Positions 8,258 to 15,719 of a stretch of DNA of 46,564 bases are shown here, in pieces. Every line of letters starts with the position of its first letter. Within the stretch, counting starts at the first letter, position 1. The notes under the pieces were generated by a model that was not told the DNA's origin, did no database searches, and was given only the letters and a program-made list of their open reading frames with translations. The DNA is from an uncultured Candidatus Peregrinibacteria bacterium (GTDB lineage: Bacteria > Patescibacteriota > Gracilibacteria > UBA1369), in the NCBI GenBank assembly GCA_937858825.1, contig CALMAI010000018.1, positions 1 to 46,564 of the forward strand, read 5' to 3'. The translations under genes and the position numbers were made by a program.

Positions 8258-11173
8258 TTATGCTGCGGCATGGCATAGTACGCGATATTCGCAAAAACCG
8301 CAATGGAAACCCGGAGTCGGCTTCATGTCCGATGTTTTCATATCTTCCACCACTTCTAACAGTTCTGCCTTTACTTCGGCCAGATCTTTTTCCGTTCTTT
8401 CTGTGGACGCCTTTGAAGCATCTTCCAAATAGTAGAGACTCAATTGAGAGATCGGAATGCGGAAAATCTCTTTGCAGGCCAGTGCGTACAGAGACAACTG
8501 CAGATCTTTCTTTAAATTGATATTCCGCTTGGATGTTCCGGTTTTATAGTCGATTACCTCATATGTTCCATCTTCAAGCTGATCAATACGGTCAATTCGT
8601 CCGCTAAAGACCACGTTTCCCAACTTCAACCGGAATCCACGCTCCAAAAATGCCGGTACTTTAAATCCGGCCTCCTCTTCTTTGGTATAAAAATTCTGCA
8701 AGGTCTCCCAACCCATCTTTTTTCGCGCGGCCTCATGTCCCCGGCTTTCATAACCGGCTCCAATCCAGTGCTCTTCGTAGAGCTCTTTCAAACCATCCAA
8801 CCCTACCTCTTTTCCGCCTTTTCGCTGCTCATAAAAAGCATTCACAGTGTTATGGATGCTGGATCCAAAATTGGCCGCATGCGGTTGAGGAGTCGGAATT
8901 TTAAAATAGTAGCGAAACTTATACTTTAACGGACAGGTCTCAAAAGCCGCCACTTTACTGTAACTCAACTGCCGTACATCAATCTCCGGCACAGTCAGAA
9001 TTTTTTTGATCATAGGAGTTTCAACCTCTTCATGCTTGGTTAAAGAACCATGAACTCGATCCGCTGTCGCCTCTTCAGCATTTTCGGTATGATCGATCTC
9101 CCGGGTCGAAGCACACTCAAGCGCCTCCAGCACAAACGGCGAAACTTTCCATTTCTTCTTCCCTTCATACGCGTCGCTATAACTCAGAAAAAGTCGCTGT
9201 TTTGCCCTGGTACAAGCCACATAAAAAAGTCGTCTTTCTTCATTGATGTGCAAATCGTCGCCCGGCAACTCCTCCATAATCAGCTCTTCTGGAATCGGCA
9301 GAGGATCTTTCCGATTAATCCCCGGAAACCGATGGTTTACCAGTGTTGGCACAAAAACATACCCAAACTCCAACCCCTTGGACCCATGCACACTTAAAAT
9401 AGAAACCGCGTCTCTTTCAATCTCTGTTGTAGACGGAATCGCCCCCAGCGCCTCCTGCAGCGAATCCAGATATTCCAGAAATGCCAAAGCAGGACGTTCC
9501 TGCTGCCCATCGGCCTCAAACTCCTTCACCATCTCCAAAAACTCGGCAATATGTTGAATTTTCTCAGCATTTTCGTCGATCTCTTCTGCCATCAGCCGTC
9601 GCACATACCCAGACAGATCCAAAAACTGCCCAAGTGTGCGGTAAACATCGTGATTTCTGCTAAACTCCAATACCTCCTGACTCAACTTTAGAACCTCTTC
9701 AAAAGGAGACTCTTCCTCCAAACCAGGCAAAGTCTGCTCGTTCTTCTTGATCGATTTCTGAAGATAGTAAAAAAGAGGACTGAAGCCGGCCTTTTTAGCT
9801 CCATCAATCGCTTCCAGAATAGTCCCCATATCAATGCCAAACATAGGAAAACTCATCATTCGAAAGTAAGCAACGTCATCTTGTGGTTTGGCCAAAAATC
9901 GCAGAACCGCAACCAGATCTTTAATCTCCTCAAACCGCAAAAGTCCTTGCGTGTCCCGCACCGTAAAAGGAATTTCCGCATCCTTCATGGCTTCAATAAA
10001 CGGCGCGGCATGCTGGTTTGCCCGAACCAGAATGGCAACATCTTTGTACGATGCTCCATCTGCCACTGCTTTGTTGATCCCCTCAATCACATGTTTTACC
10101 TCTTCTGAATAATGTAAAAAATGATGAACTTCTACCGGTTCACCAGCATCTTCATACCCTTTGGCAATCAGCTTTTTATCGATCTGCGCTTCATGTTCCA
10201 GCCGAAAAGGATTGTTTTTCTGAACCACATCATAAGCAGTATCCAGAATTGTTTGTGTGGACCGATAATTCTCGGTCAAAACCACCTTTTTGGCCTCGGG
10301 AAAACGCTCTTCAAACTGCCGGATATTGCTGAGCGACGCCCCTCGCCACTTATAAATAGCCTGATCATCATCCCCAACCACCACCAGATTCTTGTGTTCA
10401 TTCGCCAACATCATGACCAGTTTATTCTGAGCCAGATTCGTGTCCTGAAACTCATCCACCATAATGTATCGAAACCGTTGCTGCATTTCCTTTAGTACGG
10501 ACGGGCGCTTTTCAAAAAGCCGCAGCGCGTAAAACTGCAAATCTCCAAAATCCAGACAGTTCTGCTCTGCCATCAACCGTTGATACGTCGCGTAGGCCTT
10601 GGCCACCTCCAGCATTTTCTGTCCCTCCTCTTTTTCCACATCGTCAACAGCATCCGCAATCATTTTTTCCGCATGTTCCACATATCTTTCAGGCAAAATA
10701 TCCTCATCCTTCAGGCGGCTGAAATGTCCCAGCAATGTGTGCAAAAATTTATAAGGATTCCCAAGCGGCCGGTAAAAATCCAGTTCAAACGCAAACAAAT
10801 TCTGTTTCAGCATCAACCACTGTTGCGCCGGAGTCAGTAAACTGTAGCCAGGATCGATCCCGATCTCCATGCCACGTTCACGCAAAATCGCGTCACAAAA
10901 CCCATGAAACGTCTTGATCGTAATCTCTTCATAGGAAAGAGGCATCATTTCATCAACCCGGGCCTGCATCTCTTCTGTGGCTTTCTCCGTAAAAGTCAGC
11001 GCCAAAATCTGGGAAGATGGCACTTTCACGTCCAGCATCAAATGCAAAATTCTGGATGTAATAACACGGGTCTTCCCCGTTCCGGCACCGGCAATAATCA
11101 AAAGCGGCCCGTCAGTGTGCTCTGCAGCCTCCCGTTGAGCCCGATTCAAATTTTCCGTCACAGTCATACTCAT
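8258..11173 (-). CDS. UvrD/PcrA-like superfamily 1 helicase fused to a PD-(D/E)XK nuclease with Fe-S cysteines
   Basis: The 971-residue protein has a full UvrD-type helicase followed by a RecB/Cas4-like nuclease. Walker A is AGAGTGKT (28-35); the Walker B/DExx motif is in IMVDEFQDTN; motif III-IV follows as VVGDDDQAIYKWRGA and ENYRST; late motifs are SVHGSKGLEF and RRLFYVACTRAKQ. The C-terminal nuclease has D861 in GRIDRID and D875-x-K877 in VIDYKTG. Cysteines C747, C958, C961 and C967 match the iron-sulfur 'staple' of AddB-type nucleases. This suggests DNA end processing or repair in one polypeptide, functionally like AddAB/RecBCD, although no partner gene is present. The -10 box lies six bases before the ATG, so the mRNA may be leaderless. 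rlmN is co-transcribed downstream. Confidence 0.93.
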   Translation of the reverse strand: MSMTVTENLNRAQREAAEHTDGPLLIIAGAGTGKTRVITSRILHLMLDVKVPSSQILALTFTEKATEEMQARVDEMMPLSYEEITIKTFHGFCDAILRERGMEIGIDPGYSLLTPAQQWLMLKQNLFAFELDFYRPLGNPYKFLHTLLGHFSRLKDEDILPERYVEHAEKMIADAVDDVEKEEGQKMLEVAKAYATYQRLMAEQNCLDFGDLQFYALRLFEKRPSVLKEMQQRFRYIMVDEFQDTNLAQNKLVMMLANEHKNLVVVGDDDQAIYKWRGASLSNIRQFEERFPEAKKVVLTENYRSTQTILDTAYDVVQKNNPFRLEHEAQIDKKLIAKGYEDAGEPVEVHHFLHYSEEVKHVIEGINKAVADGASYKDVAILVRANQHAAPFIEAMKDAEIPFTVRDTQGLLRFEEIKDLVAVLRFLAKPQDDVAYFRMMSFPMFGIDMGTILEAIDGAKKAGFSPLFYYLQKSIKKNEQTLPGLEEESPFEEVLKLSQEVLEFSRNHDVYRTLGQFLDLSGYVRRLMAEEIDENAEKIQHIAEFLEMVKEFEADGQQERPALAFLEYLDSLQEALGAIPSTTEIERDAVSILSVHGSKGLEFGYVFVPTLVNHRFPGINRKDPLPIPEELIMEELPGDDLHINEERRLFYVACTRAKQRLFLSYSDAYEGKKKWKVSPFVLEALECASTREIDHTENAEEATADRVHGSLTKHEEVETPMIKKILTVPEIDVRQLSYSKVAAFETCPLKYKFRYYFKIPTPQPHAANFGSSIHNTVNAFYEQRKGGKEVGLDGLKELYEEHWIGAGYESRGHEAARKKMGWETLQNFYTKEEEAGFKVPAFLERGFRLKLGNVVFSGRIDRIDQLEDGTYEVIDYKTGTSKRNINLKKDLQLSLYALACKEIFRIPISQLSLYYLEDASKASTERTEKDLAEVKAELLEVVEDMKTSDMKPTPGFHCGFCEYRVLCHAAA

Positions 11174-11179
11174 ATTTTT

Positions 11180-11208
11180 ACTCTACAAGGTTTAGAAAAC
11201 TCTGCCAA
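11180..11208 (-). promoter_or_regulatory. Leaderless-type promoter of the helicase-nuclease gene
   Basis: TTGGCA (11203-11208), a 17-base spacer and TAGAGT (11180-11185) lie on the minus strand, with only six bases between the -10 and the ATG at 11173. Transcription would start at or next to the start codon. Confidence 0.6.
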
Positions 11209-11214
11209 TACATC

Positions 11215-11243
11215 TTCAAAAAAGCGCCATTTTATGCTAAAAT
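11215..11243 (+). promoter_or_regulatory. Promoter of the dual-hydrolase gene
   Basis: TTCAAA (11215-11220), a 17-base spacer and an extended -10 TGC-TAAAAT (11235-11243) lie 21 bases before the ATG at 11265. It is divergent from the helicase promoter. Confidence 0.6.
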
Positions 11244-11264
11244 ATGAAGATTAATTGAACTCGA

Positions 11265-14200
11265 ATGTCATTCAAAAAAATCATAGCAAATTTTTCAGCG
11301 GAGCTCTTCAAGCCAGCACGCCTGGTTTTTGACGCAGAAAAGCCAAAAAGTGACGTAGAAAGCGCAGAAAAACCAAAAGAGGCAGGAATTCCCATCAACA
11401 CCGAAGCCAGAGACGTAGCAGCCTCAAAGGAAAAGGAAAGTTATGCCGACTGGGAAAAAAAGATCAAAGAAAAGTACGGTGGATCAATTTACAAATTCAA
11501 AGATCTGGACAAAAACCTAGAAGGAACCAAAAGCGAGGTCTATATCGACGCTCCGGACATGGAGGACGAAAAATACAAAGGAAAGAAGCCTGAAGTAGTG
11601 ATGTATTTTCATGGAAATGGAGGACAAAACTACGGCGAAGGCGAAAACAAAAAAATTCTGGAAGAGGTTGCGCGAAGACGCGCCGCCGGTGAACCGATCA
11701 CCCTGATTATGGCCCAGGACAAAGCCGGACACTGGAAAGATTTCGACAATCCAAAATCGTTTAACGCGATCATTGACCACGCCGAAGAACTGACAGGAAA
11801 GAAGTTTGGATCCATTAATCTTGCTTCTTTTAGCGGTGGATACGGCGGAATCGGAAAACTCCTCCACGGTCTTGAAACCTCCAACGATCCACGGAGCAAA
11901 GAGCTCTACAAAGGAATCAAAAACATCGGATTCATGGACTCTCTCTATGCAACCGAAAAATACGTAGAATCAGTAGCAAACTGGGCCGCCTCTGACGAAA
12001 GCAACAATCTTTCACTTTACTGGACCGATGCAGCCAAAAAAGGAAAAGAGATGCTGGAAGCAAAGCTGGAGAAAAAATTCAGCGCGCTGGATCGAAAAAT
12101 GAAAAACATCGACATTCAGCAGGAACGGTACGGTGGCGGCCACGGCGTTGACCGTAAATTTTTTAGTGAATTCCTGGATCGCGCGCCGGAAATGTTGGAT
12201 GAAGGTGGAGATTATGGACTCAAATTCCGCGAACGCACACCGGAAGCCATGAGCAAGGAACAGCTTATCTCCGCGCTGGAAGAATGTGAAACCCCGGAAC
12301 AACGCGATGAACTGATCCTCAAACAGGTTCTTGCCGGAAACATCCCTGAAGGTTTTAAGAAACCAACTATTTGGGAAACAGAGGTTACCAACAAAGAAGG
12401 AAAAAAGGTAAAAGTGAAAGTTCCACTCTACGGCATGTTAAAACTTGGACCGCCAGGCGACGAAATCATCATCAATGCCAGCGGACAGGGAGCACAGGCC
12501 ATTGCCAAAGCATTGGGAGCACACCTTCCACCCGGCGATTTTTACAACATGCTCTACAAAGACCCAAGTATCCAAAGAGCACCATTCTGGTATGGAGGAG
12601 ACCTGGAAAAGGTTGCCGCAAAATACGCAAAAAGCCACCTTCCATACCACACAGGCGATGGAAAAGTGAGCGGATCTGCTCTACAATCCATGGCATACAC
12701 CGCCGCCGCAAGCGAACGCTACTACGAATGGTGCAAACTGAACGGTGTTGATCCAAACAGTTTCACCCTTGGTCATGGAAAAACAGTCTTCATGCCCGTA
12801 AAAGAGGGGCAACACGGACTCACATTCGGAGGTGGCCTTCACGACGCGCCTATCCAGACAGCCGATGGTGGTCGCAACTGGAAAGTAAGTAATCAACCAG
12901 TTCAGGTAAGCGGAAACGGTGACGTTAACTACACCGCCCACGAACAAAACTGGTGGAGTATGGCCGTCACCAATGAGTTCATGGGTGATCCAGTCATCGA
13001 AATCGATGGGAAAGAACAGAGAATTCCTCTTCAGGACCTCCTCCACAAAGAGGAGTACGCATTCCTTAGGCCAATGTTCTTTGGAAACAAAAAGTACGAA
13101 AAAATTCCAGAGTACAACATTCCCGCCCGACTGAGCAGTGTCCTGAAAGACACAGGCACAGACGTTGAACGGAGCTATAACGGCGTAGAAGTCGTACGAA
13201 ATAAATCCAACATTGAAATAACACCAACATCCAGTGGAATCCCAATCTCTGCCGGTGAAGGCGGAAGCCATTACGGCAGCGGATTTAGTGGTGGTGGTTC
13301 ATTTGGAGGAGGAGGGGAGTACATGCCGGCAAGTTTCTCATCCGGTCCGGATCAACCTCTCGAAAGTCGCGAAGTTCCACGAAAAGGAAAAGTTTTTGCC
13401 ATTGGAGATTCTCTCTCTCACGGATTTGTTCCAGGGTTGAAAGATTTGGATGTCACTCACATTCATCCACAGTCACGACTCAATGAAAAATACCCGTCAA
13501 GCGGGCAACATACAGGAACCATGATCGAAACACTCCGCTACATGCTCAACAACTATGACTGTGAAGGAGCTACACTCCTGATTGTTGGAGGAAGCAACGA
13601 TCTGTTTCTTCGTGACGAAAAAGATCCACTTTCAATCAAGAAAATTACCGACAACCTGACCCAAATCTATAAAATGGCACGAGCAGCCGGCATGAAGGTG
13701 GTAACATCCACACTTCCACCGGTAGCATATTCGCCACAATATTCTGGCAGACATGGAGCTCGCTATGCCAAGGAACATAAAAACCTGGACAGTGCTGAAC
13801 AGTACAACGAAGAGCTCGTTAAGAAATGGCAGGCTCTGAATAAGTGGATTGTCGACCACGAAGGTTCTCCAGAGGGGCCGGACAAGGTCGTTCAGGTTCA
13901 TAAAGAGTTTGAAGATCCAACCACTCCCGGAAAACTTCGCCCGGACCTTTATGGTAAAGGCGACGGTGTTCATCTGGTGAACTACAGTGAAATGTCTCAA
14001 AAATTGCAGGAGGGACTCAAAGAGGTTCTCCCAACCGAACAGGAAATTAAAGACGACGGCTATGAAAAGCTGAATTCCGACCAAATGGCTCAAAACACCA
14101 AATGGCGCCAGGGATTTACGGGAAAACCGGCCAATCACAGACTGGTTGGAGAGAAAGCCATGCAGATTCTTGGCGACTCAAGCGTAAAACTTGGTGATAA

Positions 14201-14327
14201 AGTGGAGTTTGAGATGGATGGGAAAAAGTATGTGGCGCTCAAAGAGTGGCACCCCGGAAACGGACCACACAAAAACGTTCATAAAGGTGTAAGCGTTGTA
14301 GAAAAGCCAGACCAGGACAATGCCTGA
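11265..14327 (+). CDS. Two-domain hydrolase: alpha/beta-hydrolase-like domain plus SGNH/GDSL hydrolase domain
   Basis: No named family fits the whole 1020-residue protein. Residues about 85-310 resemble an alpha/beta hydrolase: oxyanion loop YFHGNGG (114-120), nucleophile elbow ASFSGGYGG (S190), a possible acid D225 in GFMDSLY and His H293 in YGGGHGVD. Residues 320-660 form an unrecognised middle region. A Gly/Ser-rich linker (665-695) leads to an SGNH hydrolase: block I GDSLS (S716), block III GGSND (N778) and block V DGVH (D900, H903). A small C-terminal module (about 930-1020) follows. There is no obvious signal peptide or membrane segment; the N-terminus is basic (MSFKKII). This layout suggests a polysaccharide or lipid deacylase/esterase, but the substrate is unknown. 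It is a single-gene unit, convergent with rpsA. Confidence 0.8.
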   Translation: MSFKKIIANFSAELFKPARLVFDAEKPKSDVESAEKPKEAGIPINTEARDVAASKEKESYADWEKKIKEKYGGSIYKFKDLDKNLEGTKSEVYIDAPDMEDEKYKGKKPEVVMYFHGNGGQNYGEGENKKILEEVARRRAAGEPITLIMAQDKAGHWKDFDNPKSFNAIIDHAEELTGKKFGSINLASFSGGYGGIGKLLHGLETSNDPRSKELYKGIKNIGFMDSLYATEKYVESVANWAASDESNNLSLYWTDAAKKGKEMLEAKLEKKFSALDRKMKNIDIQQERYGGGHGVDRKFFSEFLDRAPEMLDEGGDYGLKFRERTPEAMSKEQLISALEECETPEQRDELILKQVLAGNIPEGFKKPTIWETEVTNKEGKKVKVKVPLYGMLKLGPPGDEIIINASGQGAQAIAKALGAHLPPGDFYNMLYKDPSIQRAPFWYGGDLEKVAAKYAKSHLPYHTGDGKVSGSALQSMAYTAAASERYYEWCKLNGVDPNSFTLGHGKTVFMPVKEGQHGLTFGGGLHDAPIQTADGGRNWKVSNQPVQVSGNGDVNYTAHEQNWWSMAVTNEFMGDPVIEIDGKEQRIPLQDLLHKEEYAFLRPMFFGNKKYEKIPEYNIPARLSSVLKDTGTDVERSYNGVEVVRNKSNIEITPTSSGIPISAGEGGSHYGSGFSGGGSFGGGGEYMPASFSSGPDQPLESREVPRKGKVFAIGDSLSHGFVPGLKDLDVTHIHPQSRLNEKYPSSGQHTGTMIETLRYMLNNYDCEGATLLIVGGSNDLFLRDEKDPLSIKKITDNLTQIYKMARAAGMKVVTSTLPPVAYSPQYSGRHGARYAKEHKNLDSAEQYNEELVKKWQALNKWIVDHEGSPEGPDKVVQVHKEFEDPTTPGKLRPDLYGKGDGVHLVNYSEMSQKLQEGLKEVLPTEQEIKDDGYEKLNSDQMAQNTKWRQGFTGKPANHRLVGEKAMQILGDSSVKLGDKVEFEMDGKKYVALKEWHPGNGPHKNVHKGVSVVEKPDQDNA

Positions 14328-14336
14328 TCCGGCTTT
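14303..14336. terminator. Hairpin between convergent genes, possible bidirectional terminator
   Basis: AAAGCC (14303-14308) pairs with GGCTTT (14331-14336), and an inner CAGG (14313-14316) pairs with CCTG (14323-14326). The hairpin spans the stop codon of the dual-hydrolase gene, close to the rpsA stop. T-tracts are short, so termination strength is uncertain. Confidence 0.4.
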
Positions 14337-14353
14337 CTTAAATCTTCAAAACT

Positions 14354-15529
14354 TTAGGCTGTCTCTTCCGCGGTCTCTTCTTCGGCTTCTTCAGAAGCTT
14401 CTGCTTCAGCAACGTCGTCTTCATCTTTCTTTTTTACAGATTTTTTCTTCTCTGTAAGAGCCTTGATAGAAAGACCAACACGATGCTCTTCCGGTTCAAC
14501 AGCAATAACCTTTGCTTTCACAACATCTCCAATCTTCAAAACTTCTGCCGGATCAGAAATAGCATCTTCAGAGATTTCTGACACATGAATAAGACCATTA
14601 ATCTCATCGTTCAACTTCACGAATGCTCCAAACGGTGTCATTCGATTTACTTCACCTTCAACAAGAGATCCAATCTTATACTTCTTGGTCGCTTCAAGCC
14701 ATGGATCAGGGATAAGTCGCTTCATAGAGAGCGAAATCTTGTCTCCATCAATACCAATAACCTGTACTTCCACTTGATCCCCAAGTTTTCCGTAGTCAGA
14801 AGGATTCTTAACGTGCCCCCATGCAATTTCAGAAATATGCACAAGACCTTCAAGACCTTCAAAAGCCACGAAAATACCAAACTTCACAATACCGCTAATC
14901 TTACCTTTCACCACAGAACCAACAACAAGATCCTTAAGAGCCTTTCGTCGTTCTTCTTCCATTGCGGCACGCTCAGAAAGAATCAATTTTCCGTTATCTT
15001 TATCAATGTTGATAATCTTCACACCAAACTCAAGACCAACAAGCTTTTGGAGTCGGGCAAGAATTTGGTTTGCATCAGCGTCATTAACACGTGGATAGTG
15101 CATTGGTGCCAATTGTGAAACAGGAATAAATCCCTTAATACCATTAATTTCAAGAAGGAGGCCTCCCTTGTTGGCTTCATTGGTCTTCACTTTCACCACT
15201 TCACCAGTTTCATAAGCATCCAAAAATTTCTTCCAGGTCTTTTCCTGGGTCGCTTTTCGAAGAGAAAGGACAATATAACCATCCTCATTTTCGTCTTCAA
15301 TAACATATGCGGCGATTTCATCACCAGGTTGAGCGTTCTTGAGCGTATCCTCAGAATCTTTCGCCTCCCGTCCGCTAATAATACCGGTGGTAACACCTTC
15401 AATATCCACCAAAATTTTATTTGGTAGAACAGTGATAACCTTTCCTTCAATCAATTGCCCGGGTTTCGGCAACTGAATTTCAGCCATCTTTTCAACAATG
15501 GCATCCATTGGGTGTGCTGCTGTAGCCAT
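14354..15529 (-). CDS. rpsA: 30S ribosomal protein S1
   Basis: S1 binds mRNA on the 30S subunit and helps start translation, especially on messages without Shine-Dalgarno sequences. The 391-residue protein has four S1 (OB-fold) repeats at about 22-92, 108-185, 204-272 and 288-360. Repeats 3 and 4 carry the typical FGIFVAFEGLEGLVHISE and FGAFVKLNDEINGLIHVSE patterns. The protein ends in a Lys patch and a Glu/Ala-rich acidic tail. Four repeats is fewer than the six of E. coli but usual in many other phyla. A strong terminator separates it from clpC, so it has its own promoter. It is convergent with the dual-hydrolase gene. The lack of SD motifs in this window makes S1 particularly relevant. Confidence 0.95.
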   Translation of the reverse strand: MATAAHPMDAIVEKMAEIQLPKPGQLIEGKVITVLPNKILVDIEGVTTGIISGREAKDSEDTLKNAQPGDEIAAYVIEDENEDGYIVLSLRKATQEKTWKKFLDAYETGEVVKVKTNEANKGGLLLEINGIKGFIPVSQLAPMHYPRVNDADANQILARLQKLVGLEFGVKIINIDKDNGKLILSERAAMEEERRKALKDLVVGSVVKGKISGIVKFGIFVAFEGLEGLVHISEIAWGHVKNPSDYGKLGDQVEVQVIGIDGDKISLSMKRLIPDPWLEATKKYKIGSLVEGEVNRMTPFGAFVKLNDEINGLIHVSEISEDAISDPAEVLKIGDVVKAKVIAVEPEEHRVGLSIKALTEKKKSVKKKDEDDVAEAEASEEAEEETAEETA

Positions 15530-15559
15530 AAATAAACTGCCTCGGCAAAGTTTTTAATT

Positions 15560-15565
15560 ATTATA
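15560..15565 (-). promoter_or_regulatory. Candidate rpsA -10 box
   Basis: A perfect TATAAT lies on the minus strand 30 bases before the rpsA ATG, downstream of the clpC terminator. No good -35 is seen at 16-18 bases. The region between it and the terminator (about 100 bases) shows no gene. Confidence 0.45.
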
Positions 15566-15665
15566 TCTTCTTGGAGGAGCCAACCTTGCCGGGTCTTGAA
15601 AAAAGCCCCTACCGCGAAGCCAAATAATACTATTCAAAAGTGGGAAATATGTCAACACCAACAAC

Positions 15666-15704
15666 AAAAAAGCCCCAAGAGTGGAATCCACTATCAGGGC
15701 TTTT
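15666..15704 (-). terminator. Rho-independent terminator of clpC
   Basis: On the minus strand AAAAGCCC and GGGCTTTTTT flank an inner AGTGGATTCCACT inverted repeat, giving a long stem with a six-base T-run (15666-15671) at the 3' end. It starts 15 bases after the clpC stop. This is the clearest terminator in the window. Confidence 0.9.
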
Positions 15705-15719
15705 GAAGTCGTTCAATAA

